Shown: positions 23,301 through 35,928, counted from the stretch's first letter. The stretch is 64,000 nucleotides of DNA from Pelomyxa schiedti (GCA_020536535.1 JAHLWZ010000470.1:55584-119583); one strand, 5' to 3'. Notes: generated by a model from the letters alone, not told the origin. Program-made: numbers and translations.

Positions 23301-26300
23301 AAGAACTACTCGATGGTTATCGAGGAAGTAATAAAGTCGAAACACACAAATGTAAACTTGCGTAAATAAACGAGAAAACTGTGACAGGTTTATAACCCTC
23401 TGAGATGTGGCAAGTGAAAGCCTTAAGAAGTCAGAAGAGGCAACCAATACCAGAGTTTTACATAGGTTCCACAAGAGCCTGAAAAACATTGTCCAAAAGA
23501 AAACGGAATCCAAGTGTGTAAAAAAAGTCTGCTTTCAGAGTGTTGTTGACTTCACAGTGGGTGTTAGGAATGATTAATTATGTTGGTATATACCAATAAA
23601 ACCAATAAGGTCTTCTGCATAAGCCAACGCCTCTGTTGTAGCTTTGTACAGAGTTTCGTTTCTATACTCAAACCAATTTGCAGGGTCTGGATCGACTTGT
23701 GTCCTGTTATTTTTCACACTTAGGTTTAAGAAAATCAATTAGTAACGCACCCCAAGTAGTATTTAATGGTGAGGTCTCCTGTTTCCCAAAAAGCTCTTTC
23801 TGCTTTTGTTTTTGAACTCGATGTGAGGGACTGGTCAAAAGCTGTGCGGGTGGTATTGATCAACAAGGGAAGAGATTCCTTCAGTTGGTCTGTGGAACGA
23901 TATGTGTCCACATCATGCGCTTCAATGCCAAGAAGTCTCAAAGAATCCAAAATGGACGTTAAATCGATAATGGCATCATCTTGGAGATAATGAGTAGTGC
24001 ACAAGGGTACTCAGAATCAGCATACTGGAATATGTGATGGCCTTTGTATATTCGATGAGCTTATTACACGAAACTGCAACCAAGGAGAAAAGGACAATAA
24101 TATTTACTAGTCCCACCAGAAGAGCCACTGAAAGGCTCATTCTCATACGCCGGATGGGCCAAGATCTGAAAAAAAAAAGTGAGAATAGGAAAAGGGAACT
24201 TCAAAAGTACTTGGTCGACTCTACTCTTTGTCTATACTGCATGATAGTGCTACGCTCAGCAGTGGAAGGGGAGGATGACGCGCTACTGAAGTCAGAAACT
24301 TCTGAGCTTGTACTAGATCTTCGACTACACGTGGAACCTCGAGGGGAGAGTGCAGCTTCAGTGCCTACAGCCGCAGACTCTACAGGTTCTTCTGCAAAGC
24401 GAAGTTGTGGCCTGGATTAAGTGATACTCCATTAGCTGGAAGATAAAGAAAGAAGAGGGCAGACTTTGCCGCGGTCTGCTTTTGCTTGCCGCGGTTCTCA
24501 TACTCTTCTGCAAGTTGCAACAATACTTCTGCTTCCTCCTTGTCATCTTTGATATCTTGTAGGAAGTTCGCTAGGTTTCGCAAACACTGCGGAGAGCGTG
24601 GGCTATCTCGTCTATAGGAAAAGGGTAGTGCTCAAGATAACAGAAATTCAACCTACAATAACTTTCTATACATGGCTTCTGCAGCAGTTTCATGCTTGTG
24701 TATGGTGGATACAATAGAAAGTAATTTATCTGTATTAAGATTTTGCTTGGCCCTTGTGAGTTGCAACCAAAACGCTGCCAGAGCTTTCTTTGTGGTTCTT
24801 GGGGAAAATCAAAAAACAAATAACAGAAAAAAGTGGAAAACCTGACGTGGCGGCGTGCCATTTCAAGGTCTAATTGCCTTTCCTCATGAGACACACTTTC
24901 CCCCCTTCGTGTACTTATGCAGTATCTTACATATTGAATATCAAAAGAAGTCGAAGAATCTCGTCGGACTCCATTGAGCTTCAAAGGTATTAGAGATGGA
25001 GGCCCATAAAAAGGAAGAGTAATTGAAGTGGGTAGAGCCTAAGTCAACCTTGGCAATTGCTTCAGAATAGTTCAGTTTCTTCTCAACTAGAAAGATGGAA
25101 TACATTATCGTTAAATATGGATTTTCAGGGAACTCCCTTGAGTGGTGTCAGTTTGTGGCAAAGGAAAGAAAATATGTACTTAAAGCCGGTCTGGAAAATT
25201 TCTTCAACTTTTTGTACATCTTGGGCAGAAGTACTAGGTTTGGTGTAAATGAATCTTGGAGGAGTTAGCCAGTTCGTTTTTCACAAGTGATATTTCTTTC
25301 TTACCGGGTTTGCATTTCACATTGAAAAGGATAGCGATAGTTTAGTCCTGGCTTAATGAACAGGGGTCGAATTTTCAATACAAACATTCGAACCTGCCAG
25401 TAGTGTCAATAAAGTAGATGCAAGAATCGGAGAATAACCTTGAGAAGTGGCACACCAAGAAGTAAACCCAGGAAGAAGAAAGCAAGAGAGATTATCCACC
25501 AAGGAACAGATGTATGGCTAGTCCATGCAGGGTAGATTAAAGTTGATGCCAAAGTTAACCCTGTATAACTCATAGCAATACATAAATTTACGTATTTGCT
25601 ATAGTATCCCTAAGCTCTACTTTAGTAGAGTACTGGTTGCCCGACTTAGCATACCAAAAACAGGACTTGGCCAGACAGAAGTAAGAAGAAAGTAACCAAT
25701 ACAATGGCGGGATGAGCAACAGAAATGGAATAGGTTTCAAAAAATGAACAGAGGTCAGAGGCAAGAAAAATGTCTGATAAAAGCAATGTCATCTTCGCTG
25801 CCCATAACCCAACACGCAGACGGGAATTAGGCATTGATAAAGTGGAGTCACTTGGGCGGAAGTCATTACAGCTACAATGCCGTATTAGAAACTTAAACTT
25901 AACACTGTCGAGTTGGGAGGCATACAATAGATATGACATAAAGGAGTCCAAGAATAAAAGTACAAAACAAAGGCACCCAACAGCTATAGTCCAAATATCA
26001 GCCTCTCCCACTTTAATCAGTGGGTGCAGCAACATATAACCCATAGGCAGAAGCAAAGCAGGGCATATAACATTAGCAAGCCGCAGTACCACAAACAGCT
26101 TCCGCCACCCTGTGCACCATAAAGCGTTAATTTTGATTCTCACAGTTCCAACAAAACACTTAGACACCTAAATTCCCCGACAGTACGAACCGCGCCTGAA
26201 ACAGCAGAGCCGCTACGTGCAGAGCCACAAGCGCAGCCGCGATGCACAGCGCGGCGACGCACGATGTGCCGGGCACGGCGGCCGAGGCCACCGGGTCCCG

Positions 26301-26795
26301 GAAGTGCCTGAGTACGAAGGCAGCTCGCACGGCGTTGTCGGGCGAGGCCCCGCCGTTGCGCGAGAAGATGAAGCGGTCGTCGAACGCGAAGGTGAAGAGC
26401 TGGAACAGCTCGAAGAGCAGAAGCGGGATCCGGAGTTTCTCCAGGTCGCGGCGTTTCCATGATTGGTAGCAGACGAAAGACACAATGTCGGTGAGCTTGT
26501 TCGAGGCGCCGGTGAGAGACACGTAGGCCGTGCTCGACGACGCCGTCTGCGAAGACGACGCGTTCCCCCACGGGTCTGCCTCGTCGCCCAGGGGTTGTGG
26601 CTGAGGAGATTTTATCAGGCTGCTTGGTGGGAGCTGCCCTGTTGTTGCAGTTGCTGTGGCCGCTGCGTCTGTGGCGGCCCCGGAGTCGTAGATTGGCTCC
26701 ATCCCTGGTGATCCGGACTGTACAATGACGCCGTGGTGGGCGTTTTCTCCCACGTCCACATAGTTGCTGTCGTCTTCTGGGGAAATCCTACTCAT
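20367..26795 (-). CDS. Multi-pass membrane PAS class III nucleotide cyclase (Tmc-like)
   Basis: A very large membrane protein ending in a class III adenylate/guanylate cyclase domain. It starts at the ATG at 26795 with a disordered, GC-rich N-terminus. Repeated hydrophobic helices are coded between about 26400 and 22000. A conserved soluble helical block in between contains LANFLQDIKDDKEEAEVLLQ, which matches the family of Dictyostelium tiny macrocysts protein B/C. A PAS domain follows (DAVIVLNER near 21780, FGRATEDVLGHHASLILPD near 21660). The cyclase has NILPKMIKEKL, FADIVEYL with the first metal Asp, KIKTIGDWYMV with the second, and RVGINTGPVVAGVIGKKKWAF, then LWGDAVNFAS. About 20 introns interrupt it. 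Substrate choice (ATP or GTP) is not assigned. The domain order suggests a sensory receptor whose PAS and membrane parts gate cyclic nucleotide synthesis. The end is TGA at 20367. Confidence 0.82.
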
Positions 26796-27122
26796 ACAGT
26801 ATTTGAGAGTTGTGTGGTAGTAGAGGTGGTTGTTTGCTTGGTTTTTTTTATTTTCTGATTTTTTTTCTGTGATCTTTCGAACCGTGAGAGAAGTTTCGTC
26901 TGCCTGCTGAGAACGTTGAACTATGCTACTTGGCGGAACGTTTTCGTTGATCAATTGATTTTGACCTAGGTATCGGAATACGCGTTAACGCGTTTTCCTA
27001 TAACAAGTTTCGCCGATCTCCAATTTTCGTACACGTCCGTTAGTGGCAGGAGGGACAATCTCGGAATTCGCCGTGGATTCCAATGGACATAAAAGGGGAA
27101 CTGGAATGGCCGGGTGCCAAAA

Positions 27123-28576
27123 TCACTCTGCAGTGCATTTGCTAAGGAGGGAGAAGTCCACGCAGTAACCGTTGCCTCTCTGGGTGACCATGTCGGAGAA
27201 TGTTGCGTTCCAGACAATCTCGTGTTCTTGTGCGAGATAGCTCCTTTTTCCCAGGTTTTATTCTTGTGTTGGGAGGGAGAAAGTTACCAGCGGCACTAAG
27301 TGATGTCAATGGCGAGATTACGGGGAAGGGCCGCGTACTTGAACAACTCCACTACAAGCCTCGTCCACACCTAATCAAAGTAGGATTTTTAGTCTCAAAG
27401 ACACCAATTAATGTACTGTACCTTCAAGGATAGCCACAATTTCAGCCCCTCTCTGTTCCAGTGATTGTGGAGTCGCATTGTACAGAGGACTGTCTCCTGT
27501 ACTTGTTTTTACGGGAATGTTCAAGTTACGTGGAAGAGACTGTTCATCAAGTGAACGATGGTCCAAGGTAGCGGTAAGTGGGGGGATATGTTAGTCCCAA
27601 GTCCCAGCTGGTCATTAATATCTATATTCATTTTAGTCTATTACTTCTGAGCTTTAGTGAGGTAACCGAATTTCAGTTGGTGCATCCTGAATACATGTCG
27701 ACTGTCACTCAAGCCGGGCTCGCGTCCGTCAGGGGTTTCTTTCTGAAGAAGTAGCAAGGTGAATTCAGGTACACACAGCTGTGATTTTCGCATGCTACAA
27801 ACACGAAGAACCAGCCTTGGATACTCTTCATAACTCGGCCGTGTAACTTTTGTTGTTCCTTGGAGTGAATGCAATGCACTAGTGGAACTTGACTCAGAAG
27901 TAATCATGGTCTGATGTTGCGACTCAAGTTCACTTCTTCCATTTGCCCTTGCGGCTTGAAAATAGGTCTGCTTGAAGGAAACCACAGCAACATCAGAGAA
28001 AACGAACTCACGTGCAATGCGAGACGGGCGGGATATCTTGGCAAAGACACAACCAGTAAGCACAGCAGTAAACAAGGTACTGAAATATGCTTCAACTGTA
28101 GCAACTGCGTTTACGTAAGGGGAAAGTGGACTCCACAGCCCAAAGCCAATGGTCTCCCATGTCTGAACTTGATTGACGAAACTGTTAGACCCAGCCCCAA
28201 AAAAAGGATTGTTTGTTTTTGGGTGAATTTACCTGAAAAGAAAAAACAGTCACGGTAACCTGCCACACCACTATGATTGACCATATTCACAATGCCTTGC
28301 GTATCCCAATAAAATAACAGTGCGAAAAGCAGATTCATGCCAAGGTATAAGACACTAACACCCACCAAAAGTTTCCACCATGTAAAGTCCAACCTGGCGA
28401 GGATGGATTACTCTCCTTACTAAAAGGGAAAGAGATTCACACAAGACATGATATAAATCGGAGAACGCTGACTTGAAGCCACGTGAGGCAACACCGACGC
28501 GAGTAATTTGCAGTTTATGAGGTTTATGCCGAGATACAAGTCTATGCACCACGTAACCATGTGGATCTCGATCCAT
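27123..28576 (-). CDS. Inward-rectifier potassium channel (Kir)
   Basis: A two-TM Kir-type K+ channel of the plasma membrane or an endomembrane. The start is the ATG at 28576 (MDRDPHGYVVHRLVSRHK). An N-terminal slide-helix region FKSAFSDLYHVL leads into TM1 (WWKLLVGVSVLYLGMNLLFA) and the pore helix DCFFFS. After an intron comes VQTWETIGFG, where the filter TIGFG (28139-28153) has Phe in place of the usual Tyr. TM2 contains VATVEAYFSTLFTAVLTG and ends in VFAKISRPSRI, the Kir gating region. The cytoplasmic domain follows with VFSDVAVVSF, YPRLVLRVCSMRKSQL, DGDSPLYNATPQSLEQRG-type sequence and EIVWNATFSDMVTQRG, ending VDFSLLSKCTAE with TGA at 27123. All Kir beta-sheet landmarks are present in order. 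About 330 bp separate it from the cyclase start; that gap shows nothing else. Confidence 0.87.
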
Positions 28577-28797
28577 TGCCTGGCTGTATGTATATATTAA
28601 GTTTGTATTATGGAAAAATGAAGGCAAACTTCGGCAGGGAACCACATGCCAAACTTCAACGCAGATCTGTATCCCAAAATCGGGTGTCGCACAACAGCCG
28701 ACAAGAAACCCCGCAGGTACTAGCCCGATCGGATTTTCATTTCGTTGTGAACTTGTGTGTGTTTTCTTCTTGGGATTCCCAGAAGAACGCTTCACTC

Positions 28798-30478
28798 ATG
28801 AGCAGCCAGCCCAACGCGCAAGTTGCTGCAGATGCGAGGGTGCACCACGACGACGACTTGTCATGGAAGACGGCTGTGGCAGCTCTTAGGCCGACGGTGC
28901 GGTCGTCCCTGTTCCCCGGGAAGTACGTGCAGGGACCGGGGGCCCTCGCCCGCGCGCCCGAGCTGATCGCGTCGCTGCTGCCTGAGGGGGCGCGCGCCAA
29001 GGCTTACCTTATGTGGAACAAGCGGACTCACGTCAAGGAGATCTTGGAGTCGAACCACGTCGAATGTGTGGCCAATTGTCTGGAGGGCGAAAACACCTCC
29101 GCGACGGTCCTGGAACACGTGGCAATCTCGAAGTACCCTTAGCTCCCCTCCCATTCCTTGTATATATACCCCAAGTTACAAATATACATACCACAAGGCG
29201 CAGTGCTTGCAATGTACTTGTGGGAGTTGGAGGAGGAAAGCTTATCGATTGCGCAAAGGCTATCGCTCACTACTGTGACATCCCTTGCGTCATCTGTCCC
29301 ACAATTGCATCCACTGATGCACCATGTTCTGCACTATCTATAATCTACGATAGGAACGGAACGGTGGACTGTCCTTTATCCCAACAACCACTTATTTACT
29401 AAAGCCTGTGTGCAGGTGGAAAGCATACTTCATCTGCGACGTAACCCAGATATAGTCATTGTAAGAACGTGTTTATTCTCCTTAACTGAACTAAGCAAAA
29501 CAACACAGGTTGACACTGAGGTCATCGTTATGGCTCCTCCAAAAACTCTTGTTGCTGGCATTGGGGATGCGTTGGCCACTTGGTTTGAAGCTGAGAGTTG
29601 CATGGTAAAACAGGCTCCAAACTGTGGTTGGTTTATCAGACCCTTTCATTCAAGTAGCTTTAACTGCCCATAGGTCCTGGTGGGTTAAGAGGAACTCTTA
29701 CAGCGTATACTCTTGCCCGATGCTGTTACAAAACCCTTCTCAAATATGCAGTTGCTGCTGTCGAATCGAATAAAAGACATGTTGATTTCTTTCTAAACTC
29801 AGCTGCACCTCATCGAAATGCAGGAAATAACCAGAATTTGAGTGCATTGTTGAAGCAAATACTCTTCTTTCAGGGTTGGGTTTTGAGAGTGCTGGACTTG
29901 CCACTGCCCATGCCATCCATAATGGACTCTCGGTACTTAGTGCAAGCTTCCCGCATAACGATGCGTGAGTGTGTTGAATTTTTTTGCGGAATCCCTGACA
30001 TTTCAAAGCCCAATGCATGGCCAAAAAGTTGCTATTGGACTTCTTGCCTCTATGTTCCTCACAAACAAGCCACCCACGAAGATAGATCAGATATCCTCCA
30101 ATTGAATTCAACTCTTCAACTTCTGATTTATTATGAACTCCTTAACTGTTTCCATATATATGCCTTCTGTGAATCCGTAGGGCTTCCAACAACCCTTGCA
30201 GATATCGGTCTGCCACCTCTAACAAATGAACAACTACAAGCTGTTGCCAATAAGGTATCCATATTCAGTACTCTCTTCTTCTAAATCACACGGCAAGACA
30301 TGTTTGAAGACAAGTTCGTCTCAGGAATCTATATGGAATGAACCCTACACAGTTAACCCTCAGGTGGTTATAGACTGTATCAAACGTGCAGGTTCCTTTT
30401 TCAAAAGCACTTCATTTTTTTAACTACTCTCAAGATGCTCATGGTAGAGCCCGGAAATCCACAACAAATTCTTTCTAA
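28798..30478 (+). CDS. gldA: Glycerol dehydrogenase, bacterial GldA type, with introns
   Basis: An NAD-dependent iron/zinc-containing dehydrogenase that oxidises glycerol to dihydroxyacetone. The start is the ATG at 28798, leaving about 40 residues before the conserved [14 protein letters not shown]. The nucleotide-binding glycine loop is [14 protein letters not shown], followed by [15 protein letters not shown]. Metal ligands are visible as Asp in [13 protein letters not shown], His in ATAHAIHNG, and His in [13 protein letters not shown]. The last exons give [11 protein letters not shown] and [14 protein letters not shown], with TAA at 30478. GldA is chiefly bacterial, so transfer from bacteria followed by intron gain is the simplest explanation, to be tested by a tree. 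The first exon (28798-29140) is much more GC-rich than the rest. It shares no neighbours with a glycerol pathway. The short N-terminal extension does not look like an obvious organelle presequence. Confidence 0.88.
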
Positions 30479-30574
30479 AAGGGGAAAAAACTTCCGGCAT
30501 AGTATTGCTTTTATCCTTTCTATTGTAATGCCTTGGTGTTACATGTGCTAGGCGGTATAGGTGAAACGTATAAG

Positions 30575-32724
30575 TTACAGGCACATAGAAATGCATGAAG
30601 TTTGATAGGACTCATAGGCCAGAGCATATGCGAAGTTAGTTACTACATTGACTGTTTGTGCCATTCCCGACATTGTCCAAGAGGGATCATATGCATCACA
30701 AACCTGGTGGTAACACCCAAATAATTCTGGCACAACAACAGTGTAGAAGTAGGAACTTGGTTGGTTTTCATATTCAGTGCCTGCATTGGGAGTGATTTTT
30801 CAGTCATATGAAGAGCTAATTACCAAAAGAAGTCATCACACTCGGTACTCCTTGTTTGGCAAAGCTGAAGTGGTCACTGTGGTAGTACATAGAAGGATCA
30901 ATGGGAGACTCCTTGAAAAACATTTCCTCCTGTTCTGCTGCCCAGGTGAAGAGCTCCGCGAGGTTGTTTCTTGTTGTGCCTATTACGGCAAAGTCCGCAG
31001 TGAGGCCCCATAAATTGCCACCATCCAAGCTAATAGCAGCTACAAGATTGTCAACAGATATCCCTTCCGGCAGGTGGGTTACAAAGTATTCAGAACCGAG
31101 AAGGCCCAACTCTTCAGCAGTGGGGAAAAGGAATATCACCCCGCGGTTGCGTTCATCTCTGAGAGAATTTAGAGTTGCGTACGAGATTGTTGTTCTTACA
31201 GTACGGTCTCAGAAAAGGCGTATGCAATTGATAGCAATGTACTGCAACCAGCGCCGTTGTCAATTGCGCTTGGGTAAACTACACCGTTGACTATTCCCAT
31301 CCCATCAATATGGGCCACCAGTACGACGTATTCGTCACTTCGACCCTCCAAAATTCCAATCACATTCGTTGCAGTGTAAGAGTAGGAATCTTCATTTGAG
31401 GTGAAAGGAGAAGCCGGGCAGAATTCCTTTACCAAAAGTGACACTTGCAGAAACAGTGGCAGGAAGAGTCTGGGGGACCTCACCAGAGTTGGCATCATTA
31501 TACCACTGGTCAAGTGATGTCCCACAAAGAGTTGCTAGCTCTGCAGTTCTATTTTCTGCCATCTAGCTGAAATTAAATCAAAGGTTTTTGTTTGGGTAGG
31601 CTGTGAAGCATACCCATCCAAGAAGTGAAACACCACTGACAACAGAAAGTCTTGAATATGAAGTTCCAAAATCACTTTCTACATTGCTCCACTCCTCAAT
31701 AGTGGGTTCGTCCACAACGAAAATTGCTTTGGCTTTTTGTCTTCCTGCTTCTTCAACTCTGTAACATTGGAATGAGCCCTGTCTTTGTAGAAGGATTTGA
31801 TACTTGTAATCCCAAAGGGAGTAGTATAGATAGCTTTGATTTGTCCACAATCCTGCTGTTGGTTGCCCCAGAAGGGCAATGACCACTTTTCCCTCCACAT
31901 TCATAGAATAGTCATTCCAACCCATCTCAGGTGCCACAATACCATAGCCAACAAATACAACATCTACAAAACGAATGTGTACTTGTAAACAAAAAAAAAA
32001 AAAAAAAAGGAAGAAAGAAAGAGATTACTTGCAGATGATATATCAACCAGGGTGGAGTCTGTCATTTCAACTTGTGTTGTAGCCAAGTACTCATTATACC
32101 AGCTAAAGGATAACTGCCAAGTCCCACTGGTACCCTCAAACAGCATTGCTGTTTGTAAAGTTGGTGTCACTTCCTTGAAAATGACTCATTCTTTTTTTTG
32201 AGGGGAAAGTAATAGTAATCTAATAAGATTGTGAGAACCAAACCTGAAGAGGGACATCTTGGTAGTAGGAGCCATTGAAACCCCCAGGGGCAATTTCCCA
32301 CTGAGCAAGTTGAGATTCCACATACAACTCTGCCAAGGACTCTCCCCTGCTCCCTGCTCCCCTTCCCTCCATTGATTCATCAGACAGGTGCATCAAATTT
32401 GCTCTTATCTAGTTCGAAAAGCTATCTATCAGTCCAACGTTTACATGTTTGTTTTTTGTAACTGCCCAGTTGCCATAAGTTGCGTTTGGGTATTCGTTTT
32501 GTTTGTTTATGCGGATTGCAGCGATGAGTGTGGCAGGGCTGGTAACAACAACAGACCATCGTCTCAGAGACTGTGTCAGTTACGTCCGTGGGCGGCTCCT
32601 CGGGCTGGTTGTTGTCGTCCACGTACCTCTCGATGTCGATGGCCAGCATGGCCACAATCAGCCCACCAAACGCCAGCATCAGCGCCGCGAACCCCACTTT
32701 GAGCAACAACGCCCTCCCCTTCAT
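30575..32724 (-). CDS. Membrane-anchored M28 family zinc aminopeptidase
   Basis: A metallopeptidase of family M28, tethered by one N-terminal membrane helix. The ATG at 32724 is followed by LLLKVGFAALMLAFGGLIV and then an acidic stalk, so a type II topology with a lumenal or external catalytic domain is likely. Zinc-site landmarks appear in the usual order: YVVLVAHIDG (His), YPSAIDNGAG (bridging Asp), TAEELGLLGS (Glu pair), ISLDGG (Asp) and YYHSDHFSFAKQGVP (His). The last exon ends CISMCL with TAA at 30575. The ectodomain upstream (about 31600-32400) probably holds a PA-like insert (VVIALLGQPTAG). Its substrates are unknown. Two T-rich introns with pure A or T runs lie at about 31990-32010 and 32190-32200. 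The start is 172 bp from the end of Nuf2. Confidence 0.85.
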
Positions 32725-32895
32725 CCTGTTGACTGTGTGTAGTGCCGGGAATGGCCTTGGAGGGGTGTTTCTTCTGAAATGACGAAATGAAACGCGTTTG
32801 TTTTTTCCGTGTCGTTTTCCTCAGATACGGAATAGATCAAGATTTGGGCTGGTGTTGGGGTGATGTGTACAAAGTTTTTAGAAGGGTGTGGGTTC

Positions 32896-34816
32896 TCAAG
32901 ATGATAGGGAGGAGAGGAGGGCTGTGGTGTATGTTTGAACAGCTTCCTGCAGACGTGCACAGAGAGCGGCAGTGGCACTGGAGTTATGTATCTGATTGGG
33001 GGTCAGCTGGAAGATGAATGGGTTTTTTTCCGGGCAAACCATTTGTTCTAGAATAGCTTCATGCTGTTTATTGACTTCGGAAGTAGCTGTTCGAAACTGT
33101 GACGTGGTAAGACCACTGGGTAGAGATTGCTTAGTCACATACTTGCTCAGTTTCAGCAATTAACATGCTCTCTTCTTTACTCACCACTTCTTGAAAAGCC
33201 TTTAAATCAGCGTCCATCTTCTCAAAATTTGCCTGTCCAATTGGTTTTTGATTGAGGAAAAGGAATGATGTTGATCAGAACACACCAGCTGTTGGTTGTG
33301 GAGCTCTTCCAATTTTGCAACTTTCTCGGAGAGAGATGTACATGTTGCGTTCGCATGTTCAATCTCAGAATCAATTTCCACAAGGGAGGAAGCGGCAGAT
33401 TCCGAGGAAGCCTTTGCTTTATTAGCCTCATTTTTGACTTGGGCAAGCTTCTCCATATCATCAGCCACTAGGTTTAGTGCTGTCGAGCACTTGACCAGTT
33501 TCTACAGTGAATTAGGGAAAAAAAAGTTGTGCAGCAGAGTGTACTTTTTCATAGTTATCCAGAACAACCGACAAGGATTTTAGTTCATTGAACTGTCTTT
33601 CCGATTCTTGCGTAGCTTTATTTTCCTTTTCAATGTTTTCCTCAAGTTCTTTCACTGTCTAAAGGATGGGTTAAACTCAGCTAGTAATTGTGTGCTCACT
33701 TTTTCAAGTTGTTCAGGTGGTTCTACAAGTTGGGAACGAAGAATATCAGAACCTTGTTTTGTTGATTTTAACTCAAATTCGATTCGTGACTATTACATAA
33801 GTTGGCTAGGAAACAACTAGAGAAACTCTTACTAGTTTTTCAGTCAAAGTTTCTTGCTCTGATTTCTTATTTTCTAATTCATCTGTGAGTGCTTGTTGCT
33901 TTATATGCTGAGCCAGCACTTCAGTTTCCAGATTGCATAATTTTTTTTGTTGCTCCTCAACCTGAGACTTGAACTGCTCTATTTTCTTTCTATCAAGGAT
34001 TAATAAGCAACAGTGTGTTAAGAGGCAAACACAATAGGGAAGCTCTTTCTTTTTCGGCAGAATCCAGTTCTGTTCTGAGTGCTTCCATCTGTAATTCAGC
34101 TGTTTCCTGGATTTACTGCATGATCTAATGCCCATTTCCCAAACCACCACAACAGGCAAATGAACATAAAAAAATGCTCAAGGAATAGTTACAATTGCAT
34201 ATAAACTGTCTGTGAACTTTGCACGTGGCTCATCCATGTATTTCATGCAGTTTATAAATGCAGAAAACATCTGTCTCATTTTTTGAGGGTGTGGGGTAGT
34301 GAAGTCCACAGTCGGATCAAAATCGTTATAGCCGCACTTCTGGCAAAGGTCCATCCTGAAAGTCTTAGGTAAAAGAAAACGAAAGCTGTTCCTACACATG
34401 ATTCTGAAAAGTAATTTCTGCCACAGAGTCGCTAGGCAGACTTAAGAAAAAAGGGGGGGCCAGATGCATAACAAACCGGAGGAGGTCTGGTGGCAACCCT
34501 GTGGCTTTAAGTACATTCCAATCTGGCTCTCTCAGTTCCTCCATGTCTATGCCAAGTATTTGCTTCAATACGCATTCACACACACCCCTTACAATCTTTT
34601 GGTTTGTTTTGGAATCAAAGGCCAACAAAGAAAAAGCAGTACTTCTCCAGTGGGAGCCCCAATGTCGTGTTCAGAGTAAGGCATTCGCAGCCTCTTGAGC
34701 ACATTGGTGATATCAGAAACAGACAACACCTGGAACGTATACGTCCCCACACCCATCACCGGACCTTCCACTACACTCACACTACTTGACGTGCTGGTGG
34801 TGTGCTGAGTGGCCAT
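32896..34816 (-). CDS. NUF2: Kinetochore protein Nuf2
   Basis: A subunit of the Ndc80 complex that links kinetochores to spindle microtubules. The ATG at 34816 is followed by a short Ser/Thr-rich lead. The calponin-homology-type head comes next, with TYTFQVLSVSDITNVLKRL as its opening signature. After introns it continues with QILGIDMEELREPDW, CQKCGYNDFDP and MRQMFSAFINCMKYM, all in Nuf2 order. The rest (about 34180-32900) is a long heptad coiled coil, for example LETEVLAQHIKQQALTDELE and EIDSEIEHANATCTSL, interrupted by introns. It ends with TGA at 32896. A shared 176-bp region separates its start from the AIG1-like gene on the other strand, so the two are probably driven by a bidirectional promoter. 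The partner Ndc80 is not in the window. Confidence 0.87.
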
Positions 34817-34992
34817 TTGTTTAGTTTTTTTATAATTGTTTTTGTCATTTCAGAGATCTGGAGAAACGCATGGCGTTTGGCAGGACAAAATTGATCGTAA
34901 TAATGTGTCATTCCTATGACACTAGTGCCCTGGCAGATGTGTTGGGAGTTGTCAAACGGATCTGAGTCATTTTTCACTCTTAAAGTCACGTG
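34817..34992. promoter_or_regulatory. Divergent promoter region, Nuf2 / AIG1-like
   Basis: These 176 bp separate two start codons facing away from each other, so both promoters must lie here or overlap the genes. It contains T-rich and A-rich runs near 34825-34850 and an imperfect palindrome near 34910-34925. No known factor site is claimed. Confidence 0.45.
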
Positions 34993-35928
34993 ATGAAGGC
35001 GTATGTGCGGACCCCCGTCAGGCAAACACCCAAGCAAAACAAGAACCACAACGGAACTGCGCAAGTGAAACCCAATGCACCCGTTGTATCACAGTGGCAA
35101 CAGGGCTGGCTGTTTTGGCTGTTTTCTGTTACGTTTCATGCCGTATCTCTCGGAGTCATTTGTGTGTGTTTGAACACCTTGAGCCAGTTCAGCTTCACTT
35201 ACGGCAGCACTCTCGTGTGCGTGATTTACACTTTTGTTCATGCCGTAGGAAAATATGCCTACATCCTTGCATTGACCCACTACAAGATACTATTGGGCAA
35301 CTTGGCTTCAATTTTCTTTCTTTGGCCTCGCTGTTGTGTGTAACTTGACCCCGAGAATATTAGTACCAGATGAAATCAGCCCTCGAGGATGGCTCCACGA
35401 GTTTTTATTGAGATTAACAACCTCCTCATCTCTTGCTACGTGTATTATTTTTATGGTGCGCGATTTGAGATTCAATCTCTGTTCACTCCATGACAGATCC
35501 AGTATTTTATGAAGAATGATGTCTTCTCCTCCAACGATCCCCGGATTGTACTAGGCATTAACGTGCTTGCACCACTTCTTGTTCTACTGGAAAGCATCTT
35601 GATGAATCACTCTCGCCTGCCACTCACATTTGGTGCCCTTTTCGAGGACGCTTTCCTAAACGTAAGTATCACTCTCCCCAAAGCCATACCTTTCACGGTT
35701 AAATAACAGATAACGTGCGGCACATTGTACGTCGGTCGAATTGTATACAGACATGCCTTCGAGCAACGGAACTACCCTTACCCAATCCTCAACTCCCGCC
35801 CACCAATTGAAGTTGCTGGCATCTGTGCCGCAGCCTTGTCCATTTGCTGGCTCGTTTCTCTGCTCTTCAATCTCCTCTGCCCAAGACTGAACAGCTACCG
35901 GGCACTCCGCAAAGCCAAGAAGACCTGA
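34993..35928 (+). CDS. Multi-pass membrane protein, AIG1/ADTRP-like (tentative)
   Basis: A protein of about 230 residues with five or six membrane helices, including WLFWLFSVTFHAVSLGVICV, IVLGINVLAPLLVLLES and VAGICAAALSICWLVSLLF. The start is the ATG at 34993. The second half has MNHSRLPLTFGALFEDAF followed by a helix and then YPYPIL before the last helix. Human AIG1 and ADTRP show NH at a helix start and YPFLE in the same places; these hydrolyse fatty-acid esters of hydroxy fatty acids using a Thr/His pair. The His of MNH fits, but I could not place the Thr with certainty, so the enzyme role is only an inference. Three introns are visible (about 35330-35385, 35440-35500 and 35660-35710). 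The end is TGA at 35928. Confidence 0.5.
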
